DNA from: Duncaniella muris
GTDB lineage: Bacteria > Bacteroidota > Bacteroidia > Bacteroidales > Muribaculaceae
DNA length: 38,123 nt
NCBI RefSeq assembly: GCF_003024805.1
Contig: NZ_PUEC01000030.1
Span: forward strand, 1 to 38,123
Direction: 5' to 3'
Under the pieces are notes generated by a model that was not told the DNA's origin, ran no database searches, and was given only the letters and a program-made list of their open reading frames with translations. Below are positions 15,997-25,489 of the stretch, in pieces (position 1 is the stretch's first letter; every line of letters begins with the position of its first letter). The translations under genes were made by a program, and so were the position numbers.

Positions 15997-16190
15997 CGAT
16001 TTTAAAATTTATTGATTAAGACAGCGCCTTATTAAGATTTTTTTAGCTTCCACCGGGCTAAACCTTACTACTTACATATAACAACCATGATCTCAGCGAT
16101 TTAATCATTCAGCCCACACAGCCGCGGGCAGCTTACCCGTTTAGAAATTTGCTATTTTAAGACCTATACAAAAGGAAATTTGTCAATATA

Positions 16191-16222
16191 TTTGCTAATC
16201 TACAAACAAAGTGTTACTTTTG
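16191..16222 (+). promoter_or_regulatory. Promoter of amtB-gltBD
   Basis: TTTG at 16191-16194, a 20-bp spacer and TACTTTTG at 16215-16222 match the Bacteroidales consensus. The leader to amtB would be about 58 nt and is T-rich. Confidence 0.75.
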
Positions 16223-16286
16223 CAACATCTCGAAAGATTTTTTAAGATTGTTTTTTTGTTCAGATTCATAGTAAATAACTGAAGAT

Positions 16287-17705
16287 ATGATTTTAAATGG
16301 TAAAAAGGTCAGCTCAGGCTGGCTATTTGTTATGACTGCATTGATCGCAGCAAGCATCATCGGAGTAAAATCAGAATTTTCTGAAGAACTCTTCACTCTA
16401 CCCGGAGACCACCTTTGGGCCAACATAGCATGGATGATAACCGCCACCATATTCGTGCTCATGATGACTCCGGGGCTGTCATTTTTCTACGGCGGTATGG
16501 TCAGGCCGAAAAATGTGATCTCCACGATGCTACAGAGCTTCATTGTCATGGGCTTTGTAAGTGTAATCTGGGTCGTGTTCGGCTTCGGTCTCGCTTTCGG
16601 TGACGATGTCTGGCATGTCATTGGAAACCCTGCCGACTTCTTCATGATGAAAAATGTAGGTGTAGGCAATATTACTGATGTAAAAACAGATCTGTCGCAG
16701 ATCGGAATAGCCACTACCACAATACCCCTTGCCCTGTTTGCACTTTTCCAGATGAAATTCGCCATAATTACCCCCTCGCTTATCACCGGGGCCTTTGCGG
16801 AACGTGTCCATTTCTCAGGCTATCTGTTGTTTATGGTACTCTGGACTATCATAGTATATTGCCCGTTGGCACACTGCACATGGCATCCGGAAGGTCTGTT
16901 CGGCATGATGCATGTACATGACTATGCAGGGGGTATAGTGGTCCACGCAGCTTCCGGAATCGCGGCTCTGGCAGGTGCGATGTTTCTCGGACGCCGCCAT
17001 CAGGAAGCAGGCGAAAGCATCAAGCCGGCCAATGTTCCGTTTGTCCTGCTCGGCGCGGCTTTGCTATGGCTCGGTTGGTTCGGATTCAACGGCGGAAGCT
17101 CACTTGCCGCTGACGGGATTGCCGTAGCTGCGTTTCTCAACACAAACACAGCAGCTGCAGTCGCAATGGTCGGCTGGATCACACTTGACGCTATCCGCGG
17201 GCACAAGCCTTCGGCTATGGGCGCTGCCATCGGAGCAGTGGTCGGTCTGGTTGCCATCACACCCTGCGCCGGTTGGGTAACGCTCGGCCAAAGCATATTC
17301 ATAGCGCTGTTCATAACCATATGCTGCAATATGGCGGTTGCCTGGAAAGGCTACAGCAATCTTCTTGATGATGCACTTGACGTGTTTCCCACTCATGGCC
17401 TCGGCGGCATCATCGGCACAATCCTCACCGGCGTTTTCGCTTATGACTTCTTTGCTCAGGGTAATCCCGACATGATTTCCCGCAGTGAATTCTTCCGGAA
17501 CCATATTATTGTACTCGCACTGGTATTTATCTACACATTCATAATGAGCTACGGCCTCTACTGGCTTACAGATAAAATCATCCCAATGAGAGTTTCCGGC
17601 TGGAACGAACACCTCGGACTCGATGCCTCACAGCATGGCGAGGAATATGCGGCCGAGACACTCCCGTCAGACAACGACTGGATGAAAAGTGTGGAAGAAA
17701 ACTGA
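16287..17705 (+). CDS. amtB: Ammonium transporter Amt
   Basis: Amt proteins move ammonium across the inner membrane through a trimeric channel. The 472-residue product starts with a signal-like hydrophobic segment (about 11-27), then the first core helix with TPGLSFFYGGMVRPKN. The pore twin histidines are H220 (HDYAGGIVVHAASG, with D212 for ammonium recruitment) and H370 (DVFPTHGLGGIIG). GFNGGSSLAADGIAVAAFLNTN is also typical. The C-terminal tail is cytosolic. gltB follows 41 nt later without a promoter, so uptake and assimilation are coexpressed. No GlnK-type PII gene, the usual Amt partner, is adjacent. Confidence 0.97.
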   Translation: MILNGKKVSSGWLFVMTALIAASIIGVKSEFSEELFTLPGDHLWANIAWMITATIFVLMMTPGLSFFYGGMVRPKNVISTMLQSFIVMGFVSVIWVVFGFGLAFGDDVWHVIGNPADFFMMKNVGVGNITDVKTDLSQIGIATTTIPLALFALFQMKFAIITPSLITGAFAERVHFSGYLLFMVLWTIIVYCPLAHCTWHPEGLFGMMHVHDYAGGIVVHAASGIAALAGAMFLGRRHQEAGESIKPANVPFVLLGAALLWLGWFGFNGGSSLAADGIAVAAFLNTNTAAAVAMVGWITLDAIRGHKPSAMGAAIGAVVGLVAITPCAGWVTLGQSIFIALFITICCNMAVAWKGYSNLLDDALDVFPTHGLGGIIGTILTGVFAYDFFAQGNPDMISRSEFFRNHIIVLALVFIYTFIMSYGLYWLTDKIIPMRVSGWNEHLGLDASQHGEEYAAETLPSDNDWMKSVEEN

Positions 17706-17746
17706 TCTGAATCCTATATATAATACGTCTGACTCTAATAATACAA

Positions 17747-20700
17747 ATGTATATGCAGAAAACTATCAGGAATGCCGAAGGGCTCTATGACCCACGGTTC
17801 GAACATGACGCCTGTGGTGTCGGGCTGCTGGTCAACGTGCGTGGAATCAAGTCACACCAGCTTGTCGAGAAAGGTCTCCAGGTTCTGGAACATATGGTCC
17901 ACCGCGGGGCGGAAGGTGCTGACCCCAAAACCGGCGACGGAGCTGGAATCATGGTCCAGATTCCACATGAATTCATTCTCCTGCAAGGAATTCCTGTGCC
18001 TGAAAAAGGACGTTATGGAGCCGGACTGGTATTCATGCCTCATGACGAAGACTCTCGCCAGATAATGCTCGGCATAATCGAACGCGAAGCCATTGACTTA
18101 GGGCTGAAACTGATCGCCGTCCGCGATGTACCGACAAACAACGAGCAGCTTGGATCTGTGGCACGCGCCGCCGAACCATGCATCAAACAGATTTTCGTTG
18201 CTGATGAAGAAAGCGACAAACCGGTGGAGCTACGCCTTTACCTGCTGCGCAAAGCCGTTGAGAACAAGGTGCGATCACTCTCGCTTGAGGGAAAAGATAA
18301 TTTCTACATTGTCTCACTGTCATCACGCATCATTGTCTATAAAGGTATGCTGTCGAGCCTTCAGCTGCGCTATTATTTTCCTGACCTTATGAACCCGCGT
18401 TTCACCACAGCGATGGCGCTTGTTCATTCCCGCTTCAGCACCAATACCTTTCCCACCTGGTCTCTGGCCCAGCCTTTCAGAATGCTCGGTCATAACGGTG
18501 AGATAAACACCATCCAGGGAAACAGGCTGTGGATGAAAGCCCGTGAGTGTATGCTGAAACCGGCAGTCTTCGGCGAACGAAACATGGCTCCGGTCATTCA
18601 GCCCGGCATGAGCGATTCTGCATCACTTGACAATGTGCTTGAATTTTTCGTCATGTCAGGCATGAGTCTGCCTCGCGCACTGGCCATGCTCATACCGGAG
18701 TCATTCAACGACAAGAATCCTATTTCCCCGGAGCTTAAAGCATTCTACGAATACAACTCGATCCTCATGGAAGCCTGGGACGGCCCGGCAGCTCTATTGT
18801 TCAGCGATGGCCGTTATGCCGGAGGTATGCTTGACCGCAACGGCCTGCGCCCGGCCCGCTACCTCATCACAAATAATGACACTATAGTACTTGCATCGGA
18901 AATGGGCGTGCTTCCATTCGAGGCTTCGGAAGTCAAAGAAAAAGGCAGACTGCGTCCCGGCAAAATGCTCATGGTCGACATGGAAGAGGGAAAGATTTAT
19001 CACGATGCAGAACTCAAAGAGGCTCTTGCTTCCGAATTCCCTTATCGCGACTGGCTTTCGCGCAACAGGATCAACCTTGACAATATCAGCTCAGGCCGTA
19101 AGGTTGAGAACACCGTAACGGATTTCCGCCGCAAGCTTCACGCATTCCTCTATAACCGCGAAGAGGTCGAGAAGATAATCACCCCTATGCTGACAGACGG
19201 GAAGGAGCCTGTCAACTCGATGGGCAAAGACACCCCTCTTGCAGTTCTATCGGAAGAACCACAGTTACTCTTCAACTATTTCCGTCAGCATTTCGCTCAG
19301 GTCACCAACCCAGCCATAGATCCGCTGCGTGAAGAGCTTGTCATGAGTCTTGACAGCTATATCGGAGCCGTGAAACTTAATTTGCTTGATCCGTCGCCTG
19401 AGTTATGCAAGATGGTTCTGCTCAAGAGGCCTATCATCACTAACCGCGAACTCGACTTGCTCTGCAATCTGCGCTACAAGGGCTTCAATACCCGCAAATT
19501 GTCTATGACCTTCCCTGCGGCTGAAGGACATGAAGGTCTTGTAAAGGCAATAGAGCGCCTCTGCCGCGAAGCCGAAGAGGCTGTGGATGAAGGCTGCAAC
19601 TACGTTATTCTGTCAGACCGTGGGGTTGACAGTGAGAACGCACCCGTACCGTCACTTTTGGCAACCTCTGCGGTCCATCACCATCTCATCGACTGCAAAA
19701 AACGCGTACAGACAGCTCTGATCATCGAGACCGCCGATGCCCGCGAGGTAATGCACTTCGCATTGCTCAGCGGTTATGGGGCAAGTGCCGTCAATCCGTA
19801 TCTTGCCTTTGCCGTGATTGACGATATTGTAAAGCGCCACGACATACAGCTTGACTTCGACACCGCCTCAAAAAACTATATCAAGGCCGTTGACAAAGGA
19901 TTGCTGAAAGTTATGTCGAAAATGGGAATATCGACAATCACAAGCTACAAAGGCGCGCAACTCTTTGAAGCCGTCGGACTGTCCGAGGGCATGTGTCGTG
20001 AATATTTCGGCAACACGGTCAGCAAAATAGGCGGCGTAGACATAGGACTGCTGTCACGCGACATAACCGCCGCACATAAAGAAGCTTTTTCAGAAGACTT
20101 CAACACCGAAAGTCCGCTGCCGTTCATAGGCCAGTATGCATTCCGCAAAGACGGCGAAAGCCATGCCTGGAATCCTGAGACAATCGCCACGCTGCAACTT
20201 GCCACCCGCCTCGGTAGCTATAAAAAGTTCAAAGAGTTCACATCGCTGGTCGACAATAAGCCCAAGCCCATATTCATCCGCGATTTTCTTGATTTCAAAA
20301 AAGGGACGCCCATATCGCTTGATGAAGTAGAGTCAGAAGAAGATATCATGAAGCGCTTTGTCACCGGCGCAATGAGCTTCGGGTCAATCAGCCGTGAGGC
20401 TCATGAAGCGCTCGGCATAGCCATGAATGCTATTGGTGCGCGCAGCAATACAGGCGAGGGAGGTGAAGACCCCGAACGCTTTGCCCAGCGTCCTGACGGT
20501 TCATCTGCCCGTTCTGCCATCAAACAGGTGGCATCAGGCCGCTTCGGCGTGACAACCGAATATCTTGTCAACGCCGATGAAATACAGATCAAGGTAGCGC
20601 AGGGGGCCAAACCGGGTGAGGGAGGCCAGCTTCCGGGATTCAAGGTCGACAAGATCATAGCCCGGACACGCCACTCGATTCCGGGCATTTCGCTCATCTC

Positions 20701-22261
20701 TCCCCCGCCCCACCATGACATATATTCCATCGAAGATCTCGCGCAACTCATTTTTGACCTCAAAAATGTCAACCCTGCGGCTAAAGTAAGCGTAAAACTT
20801 GTATCGGAGAGCGGAGTAGGAACAATTGCAGCCGGAGTAGCCAAAGCAAAAAGCGATCTCATAACAATCAGTGGCAGCGATGGTGGCACGGGAGCCTCTC
20901 CGGCAAGTTCGATCCGCTATGCCGGCGTACCGGTAGAGATCGGACTGGCCGAGACGCAGCAGACCCTTGTCATCAACAATCTGCGCGGACAAGTGAAACT
21001 CCAGGCCGACGGACAGCTCAAAAGCGCACGCGATGTGATCATCATGGCGATGCTCGGAGCGGAAGAATACGGCTTTGCCACGAGCGCACTTATTGTGCTC
21101 GGCTGCGTCATGATGCGCAAATGTCACAAAAACACCTGTCCGGTGGGCGTAGCGACCCAGAATGAGGAACTGCGTAAACGTTTTGCCGGACGCTCGGAAT
21201 ATGTTGTCAACTTTTTCCGTTTCCTTGCCCGTGAAATCAGAGAGACTTTAGCCGAGACTGGCGTGAGGAAACTCGATGAAATCATAGGCCGTACCGATAT
21301 GCTCTTTGTCAAAGCCGGTATGGAAAATGGGAAAACCGCCGGACTCGACTTCAGCAGGCTGCTTCATATGCCGGAAGAGACACAGACAAACGCCATAATA
21401 AATGTAATAACACAAAAGCATGACATCGACCGTGTGCTTGACCGCGAGATCATAAGCCGTTGCTATCCTGCCATCGAATCAGGAATGCCGGTAGAACTTG
21501 AATTCCCGATCTGCAACACAGACCGATCTGTCGGAGCCATGCTGTCAGGTGTGATAGCTAAAAAATTCGGCAATAACGGACTTCCTGACAACACCATCAA
21601 CTGCACTTTCAAAGGAGCGGCCGGACAGAGTTTCGGAGCATTCCTCGCCCACGGAATTTCATTCCGCCTGGAGGGAGACGCCAATGACTACGTAGGCAAG
21701 GGCCTATCCGGAGGCAAGATCTTAATCGTGCCCCCTCAGGGATCCTCATTCAAGCCTCAGGAAAACATCATTGCAGGAAACACCATATTATATGGTGCCA
21801 CATCAGGCGAAATCTATATCAACGGCCGTGTGGGCGAACGTTTCTGCGTCAGAAACTCCGGAGCAACCGCAGTGGTTGAAGGTGTCGGAGACCACTGCTG
21901 CGAGTACATGACCGGCGGCCGCACCGTAGTTCTTGGCTCTACCGGGCGTAACTTCGCAGCCGGCATGAGCGGAGGCATCGCTTATGTCTGGAATCCTGAC
22001 GGCGATTTTGACTACTTCTGCAACATGGAAATGGTGGAACTCTCTCTGATCGAGGAGATGGCTGACAACCGTGAGCTATACAAACTCATCAGCAACCACT
22101 ACCGCCATACCCACAGTCCGCTCGCCGGAGCCATGCTTGATGACTGGGACAACTATGTGGGTCAGTTCATAAAAGTGATTCCTATCGAATACAAGAAGGT
22201 GCTTCACGATGAAAAAGTGGCAAATCTTGAGCGTCGAATAGCCTCCATGCAGATGGACTGA
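17747..22261 (+). CDS. gltB: Glutamate synthase large subunit
   Basis: GltB converts glutamine and 2-oxoglutarate to two glutamates with electrons from GltD. The 1504 residues carry all four regions. The class II glutaminase domain has the nucleophile C23 in HDACGVG (about 23-440). A central domain follows (about 480-770). The FMN/synthase domain (about 830-1200) contains FGSISREAHEALGIAMN, NTGEGGEDP, GSDGGTGASP and the 3Fe-4S cysteines C1120, C1126 and C1131. The C-terminal GXGXG helix region (about 1270-1470) ends with GGRTVVLGSTGRNFAAGMSGG. The nucleophile follows a short propeptide that would be removed. ATG 17753 is an alternative start. Confidence 0.97.
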   Translation: MYMQKTIRNAEGLYDPRFEHDACGVGLLVNVRGIKSHQLVEKGLQVLEHMVHRGAEGADPKTGDGAGIMVQIPHEFILLQGIPVPEKGRYGAGLVFMPHDEDSRQIMLGIIEREAIDLGLKLIAVRDVPTNNEQLGSVARAAEPCIKQIFVADEESDKPVELRLYLLRKAVENKVRSLSLEGKDNFYIVSLSSRIIVYKGMLSSLQLRYYFPDLMNPRFTTAMALVHSRFSTNTFPTWSLAQPFRMLGHNGEINTIQGNRLWMKARECMLKPAVFGERNMAPVIQPGMSDSASLDNVLEFFVMSGMSLPRALAMLIPESFNDKNPISPELKAFYEYNSILMEAWDGPAALLFSDGRYAGGMLDRNGLRPARYLITNNDTIVLASEMGVLPFEASEVKEKGRLRPGKMLMVDMEEGKIYHDAELKEALASEFPYRDWLSRNRINLDNISSGRKVENTVTDFRRKLHAFLYNREEVEKIITPMLTDGKEPVNSMGKDTPLAVLSEEPQLLFNYFRQHFAQVTNPAIDPLREELVMSLDSYIGAVKLNLLDPSPELCKMVLLKRPIITNRELDLLCNLRYKGFNTRKLSMTFPAAEGHEGLVKAIERLCREAEEAVDEGCNYVILSDRGVDSENAPVPSLLATSAVHHHLIDCKKRVQTALIIETADAREVMHFALLSGYGASAVNPYLAFAVIDDIVKRHDIQLDFDTASKNYIKAVDKGLLKVMSKMGISTITSYKGAQLFEAVGLSEGMCREYFGNTVSKIGGVDIGLLSRDITAAHKEAFSEDFNTESPLPFIGQYAFRKDGESHAWNPETIATLQLATRLGSYKKFKEFTSLVDNKPKPIFIRDFLDFKKGTPISLDEVESEEDIMKRFVTGAMSFGSISREAHEALGIAMNAIGARSNTGEGGEDPERFAQRPDGSSARSAIKQVASGRFGVTTEYLVNADEIQIKVAQGAKPGEGGQLPGFKVDKIIARTRHSIPGISLISPPPHHDIYSIEDLAQLIFDLKNVNPAAKVSVKLVSESGVGTIAAGVAKAKSDLITISGSDGGTGASPASSIRYAGVPVEIGLAETQQTLVINNLRGQVKLQADGQLKSARDVIIMAMLGAEEYGFATSALIVLGCVMMRKCHKNTCPVGVATQNEELRKRFAGRSEYVVNFFRFLAREIRETLAETGVRKLDEIIGRTDMLFVKAGMENGKTAGLDFSRLLHMPEETQTNAIINVITQKHDIDRVLDREIISRCYPAIESGMPVELEFPICNTDRSVGAMLSGVIAKKFGNNGLPDNTINCTFKGAAGQSFGAFLAHGISFRLEGDANDYVGKGLSGGKILIVPPQGSSFKPQENIIAGNTILYGATSGEIYINGRVGERFCVRNSGATAVVEGVGDHCCEYMTGGRTVVLGSTGRNFAAGMSGGIAYVWNPDGDFDYFCNMEMVELSLIEEMADNRELYKLISNHYRHTHSPLAGAMLDDWDNYVGQFIKVIPIEYKKVLHDEKVANLERRIASMQMD

Positions 22262-22321
22262 TCACCGGAAGGCTCTCAAAAATCCGTTATTACACCACCA
22301 CACTCTAACGCAATCAAAAAA

Positions 22322-23758
22322 ATGGGAAATCCTACTGCATTTCTTAATATACCGCGCAAGGAAGCCGGCTATCGCCCGGTGCACGATCGCGTCAATGACT
22401 ATGGAGAAGTCGAGCAGACTCTCAACACTGAAGACCGCCGCCTGCAAGCATCACGCTGCATGGAATGCGGAGTGCCATTCTGCCACTGGAGCTGTCCGCT
22501 TGGCAACAGGCAGCCTGAATGGCAGGACCGCCTGTATAAAAACGATATCAAAGGTGCATATGAACTGCTGACAATGACCGATGACTTCCCGGAATTCACC
22601 GGGCGCGTCTGTCCGGCTCTCTGTGAGAAAGGCTGTGTGCTCAACAAGCAGCACGAGGCCGTCACTATCCGTGAGAATGAGGCAGCCATAGTGGAGCGAG
22701 CCTTCGCCGAAGGCTATGTGACATCCCGCCCACCAAAAAAACGTAGCGGCCGGCGCGTAGCGGTGATAGGATCAGGGCCTGCCGGACTTGCCTGTGCCAA
22801 CCAACTCAACCAGAAAGGCCACAGTGTGACTGTCTTTGAAAAAAACGAAGCTCCCGGAGGTTTGCTCCGCTTTGGCATACCTGATTTCAAGCTGAACAAA
22901 AGCATTATCGACCGCCGTCTGAATCTGCTGAAAGAAGAAGGCATAGAGTTTCGATGCGGAGTCAAGGCAGGAACAGACATCTCAATCGAAGATCTATTGA
23001 AAGACTTCGATGCTGTCTGCCTGGCAATGGGTGCGGAAGTGGCCCGTGATCTCAATGTGGAAGGACGAGATCTGAAAGGAGTTCATTTCGCTCTTGAACT
23101 TCTTCAGCAGCAGAACAGAGTAAATGCCGGAGTAGAGATCAGCCGTGAAAACCGAATTTCAGCCAAAGGGAAAAACGTGCTTGTGATCGGCGGCGGCGAC
23201 ACGGGGAGCGACTGTGTGGGCACAGCTCACAGGCAAGGCGCGCTTTCAGTCACTCAGATAGAGATCATGCCCAAGCCTCCAGTCGGTGACAATCCAGACA
23301 CTCCGTGGCCCTACTGGCCTGTAGTGCTCAAAACTTCGAGTTCACATCTTGAAGGATGTGATCGCAGATGGCTGCTTGACACCCGCAAGTTCATCGCCGA
23401 CAGGGAGGGTCGCGTCAAGGAAGTGGAAGTTGAAGAAGTCAGATGGGAAAAGGAGCCTGAAAGCGGACGCATGAAGCTGATACATACCGGTAATACCGAT
23501 GTGATCAAAGCAGAACTTGTACTGCTGGCTATGGGGTTCACCAATCCGGTTGCAGAAGGTATAATCGATGCTCTCAAAGTCGACAAGGACGCCCGTGGCA
23601 ATGTCTGCACCGACTCCTCAGGCCAGTCAAGCGTCAAGAAAGTGTTCGCAGCCGGCGATGTTGCCACCGGAGCATCACTTGTAGTCCGCTGCATCGCTTC
23701 CGGACGGAATGCCGCCAAGGGAATTCACGCCTACCTCTCAAGCCTCAACCAAGACTGA
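22322..23758 (+). CDS. gltD: Glutamate synthase small subunit
   Basis: GltD takes electrons from NADPH via FAD and iron-sulfur clusters and passes them to GltB. The 478-residue protein has the N-terminal cysteine clusters (SRCMECGVPFCHWSCPLGN, then VCPALCEKGCVLN), an FAD-binding VIGSGPAGLACANQL (about 147-162), the GGLLRFGIPDFKLNK segment, and a second nucleotide site VIGGGDTGSDCVGTA for NADPH. It ends AAGDVATGASLVVRCIASGRNAAKGI. It lies 60 nt after gltB. Its last 14 bp overlap the 3' end of the convergent pabA gene. Confidence 0.97.
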   Translation: MGNPTAFLNIPRKEAGYRPVHDRVNDYGEVEQTLNTEDRRLQASRCMECGVPFCHWSCPLGNRQPEWQDRLYKNDIKGAYELLTMTDDFPEFTGRVCPALCEKGCVLNKQHEAVTIRENEAAIVERAFAEGYVTSRPPKKRSGRRVAVIGSGPAGLACANQLNQKGHSVTVFEKNEAPGGLLRFGIPDFKLNKSIIDRRLNLLKEEGIEFRCGVKAGTDISIEDLLKDFDAVCLAMGAEVARDLNVEGRDLKGVHFALELLQQQNRVNAGVEISRENRISAKGKNVLVIGGGDTGSDCVGTAHRQGALSVTQIEIMPKPPVGDNPDTPWPYWPVVLKTSSSHLEGCDRRWLLDTRKFIADREGRVKEVEVEEVRWEKEPESGRMKLIHTGNTDVIKAELVLLAMGFTNPVAEGIIDALKVDKDARGNVCTDSSGQSSVKKVFAAGDVATGASLVVRCIASGRNAAKGIHAYLSSLNQD

Positions 23759-24368
23759 CGGCGCGGCTAGTCTGTGATCGGACTATTGAAAGAAATCCAC
23801 CTATTATATCGGCGCCACAGTTGCTTATAATGCTTTCCGGATGAAACTGAAGGCCAAAAACCGGCAATTCAGTATGGCGTACAGACATTATGTTGCCGTC
23901 TTCGTCTTGCGAACTTACTGCAAGCGATGGCGGCAGCGTTTCTTTTGCCACAATCCATGAATGGTAACGCCCTACAGTAATTGCCTCACACTCTATACAT
24001 CCGAGCAACGGATCAGAAGAATCGACATTTTTCAATCTCGACAGATGACCGTGAGCAGGATGGTCAAGATGCGTGAGCGATGCGCCGAAATACTCAGCTA
24101 TCGCCTGACATCCGAGACAGATTCCCAGAATCGGTTTGGTATGCGAACACAAATCAATAGCTTTCATCAGACCTGACGCTTCTGCCGGCAAACCCGGTCC
24201 GGGGGAGATTATAAGCGCATCATAATTATCAATACTGTCAAATGGAATTTCATCGTTTTTGACCACATTCCACGAAAACTGGAACGGCATCCTGCTGACA
24301 CAGTCTCTCAATAGCCCTATTATGTTATGGACAAATGAATCGTGGTTGTCAATAATAAGCAGCCGCAT
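23745..24368 (-). CDS. pabA: Aminodeoxychorismate synthase glutaminase PabA
   Basis: PabA releases ammonia from glutamine for PabB, which converts chorismate to 4-amino-4-deoxychorismate on the way to folate. The 207-residue class I amidotransferase shows LIIDNHDSFVHNI, ISPGPGLP, the nucleophile C84 in GICLGCQAI, and the histidine and glutamate of the triad in FHPES (H176, E178). TrpG-like anthranilate function cannot be excluded from sequence alone, but the divergent pabB-pabC pair favours folate. It is transcribed away from pabB from interleaved promoters, and its 3' end overlaps gltD by 14 bp. Confidence 0.92.
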   Translation of the reverse strand: MRLLIIDNHDSFVHNIIGLLRDCVSRMPFQFSWNVVKNDEIPFDSIDNYDALIISPGPGLPAEASGLMKAIDLCSHTKPILGICLGCQAIAEYFGASLTHLDHPAHGHLSRLKNVDSSDPLLGCIECEAITVGRYHSWIVAKETLPPSLAVSSQDEDGNIMSVRHTELPVFGLQFHPESIISNCGADIIGGFLSIVRSQTSRAVSLG

Positions 24369-24427
24369 ATGCGTTGATGTGATTCTGTCGGTCTTTATGG
24401 TCTGATTAATGCCGAACTTCGGGGCTG

Positions 24428-24459
24428 CAAAATTACATTTTATTTAATATCCATCCAAT
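24428..24459 (-). promoter_or_regulatory. pabA promoter
   Basis: On the minus strand TAATTTTG (complement of 24428-24435) is the -7 box, and ATTG (complement of 24456-24459) sits 20 bp upstream as a near-consensus -33 box. It overlaps the pabB promoter on the other strand. Confidence 0.6.
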
Positions 24460-24475
24460 TATTTTCATAATTTTG
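24443..24475 (+). promoter_or_regulatory. pabB-pabC promoter
   Basis: TAATTTTG at 24468-24475 is a full -7 box, and TTTA at 24443-24446 is a weak -33 candidate with a 21-bp spacer. The leader to ATG 24503 would be about 20 nt. The -33 zones of this and the pabA promoter interleave. Confidence 0.55.
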
Positions 24476-24502
24476 TGGTCTGTAACCATCAGACACCGAC
24501 CA

Positions 24503-25489
24503 ATGCCTTACCCGACTATTTCTCGTGAAGAACTGCGCAGACAGATGAACGATCTGGGGCGCAAGCGTATCCCTTTCATATGGGGAGTTGATTTTGATGC
24601 CAGCAATGGGTTTGTCAGAGATGATATCCGGGAGTGCCGCGAAATTCTGTGGTCTGTCAACGGTGTAGGTAATATCGATGCAGAAGACCAATGCCAGCCA
24701 CAGCCATCACTCAGAATTGTCGAAGTAACTGACATTCGTGACTATCGGTCTATGTTTGACACTGTAACGAATGGGCTGATGCGCGGCGACTCGTTCCTGA
24801 CAAACCTTACTGTACGCACAAAGGTGACATGCAGTTGCTCGCTCAAAGAACTGTTCTGCCATGTCAAGGCTCCTTACAAAATACTGATTGGCGACGAGTT
24901 TGTGTGTTTCTCCCCAGAACCGTTTGTAAGAATATCCGAAGGCCGTATATCCACCTACCCTATGAAAGGTACGATCGACGCCTCGATTCCGCATGCCGAA
25001 GAAACTCTGATGACAGACTATAAGGAATTGTGCGAACATTACACCATAGTCGACCTTATGCGCAATGATCTGAATTCAGTTGCTGAGAATGTAAGAGTAG
25101 ACCGGTTCCGATATGTTGAAAAGATATTTGCCACAAACAAGACCATCCTCCAGACCAGTTCTGAAATATCAGGCAGCCTTCCGGCTGGAAAAGAATTTGA
25201 TTTTGGCGATCTGATTCTGCCTCTGTTACCTGCAGGAAGCATCACGGGGGCACCCAAAGAGGCCACTGTCCGCCTTATCAAAAGCGCCGAAGACGCACCG
25301 CGCGGATGGTACACCGGTGTATTCGGGTTCTTCGACGGGAAGATTATGGACTCCGCTGTGATGATCCGCTGTGTGCAACGCGATAACGATGGTTCGCTCT
25401 ACTTCCACAGCGGAGGTGGAATTACGATAAACAGCCAATGCGACAACGAGTACCAGGAGGTACTGACAAAAGTATATCTGCCACAATGA
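24503..25489 (+). CDS. pabB: Aminodeoxychorismate synthase component I PabB
   Basis: PabB is the chorismate-converting subunit that works with PabA. The 328-residue protein holds the chorismate-binding domain with YPMKGTIDA (K155 at the position of the PIKGT lysine that distinguishes ADC synthases), EHYTIVDLMRNDL, LPAGSITGAPKEATVRLI and GWYTGVFGFFDG. It closes with FHSGGGITINSQCDNEYQEV. It lacks the long N-terminal domain of E. coli PabB, as is common in Bacteroidetes. ATG 24503 is chosen because an upstream TTG at 24473 lies inside the -7 promoter box. Its stop overlaps pabC by 4 nt. Confidence 0.93.
   Translation: MPYPTISREELRRQMNDLGRKRIPFIWGVDFDASNGFVRDDIRECREILWSVNGVGNIDAEDQCQPQPSLRIVEVTDIRDYRSMFDTVTNGLMRGDSFLTNLTVRTKVTCSCSLKELFCHVKAPYKILIGDEFVCFSPEPFVRISEGRISTYPMKGTIDASIPHAEETLMTDYKELCEHYTIVDLMRNDLNSVAENVRVDRFRYVEKIFATNKTILQTSSEISGSLPAGKEFDFGDLILPLLPAGSITGAPKEATVRLIKSAEDAPRGWYTGVFGFFDGKIMDSAVMIRCVQRDNDGSLYFHSGGGITINSQCDNEYQEVLTKVYLPQ

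Larger units (their letters stand above)
15901..16286. other. Divergent intergenic region acyltransferase / amtB
   Basis: No gene is supported in these 386 bp. The region holds two outward-facing consensus promoters, one for the acyltransferase (15965-15996, minus) and one for amtB (16191-16222, plus). About 195 bp of sequence between them shows no clear motif. A nitrogen-responsive site could be here but I cannot identify one. Confidence 0.6.

Noticed and set aside
20534-21127. 197-codon minus-strand frame inside gltB
   Set aside because: It is a shadow of the conserved FMN domain; its Cys/His-rich translation reflects codon bias on the other strand.
24473-24502. TTG-started extension of pabB
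   Set aside because: The TTG is part of the TAATTTTG promoter box and would precede the transcription start.
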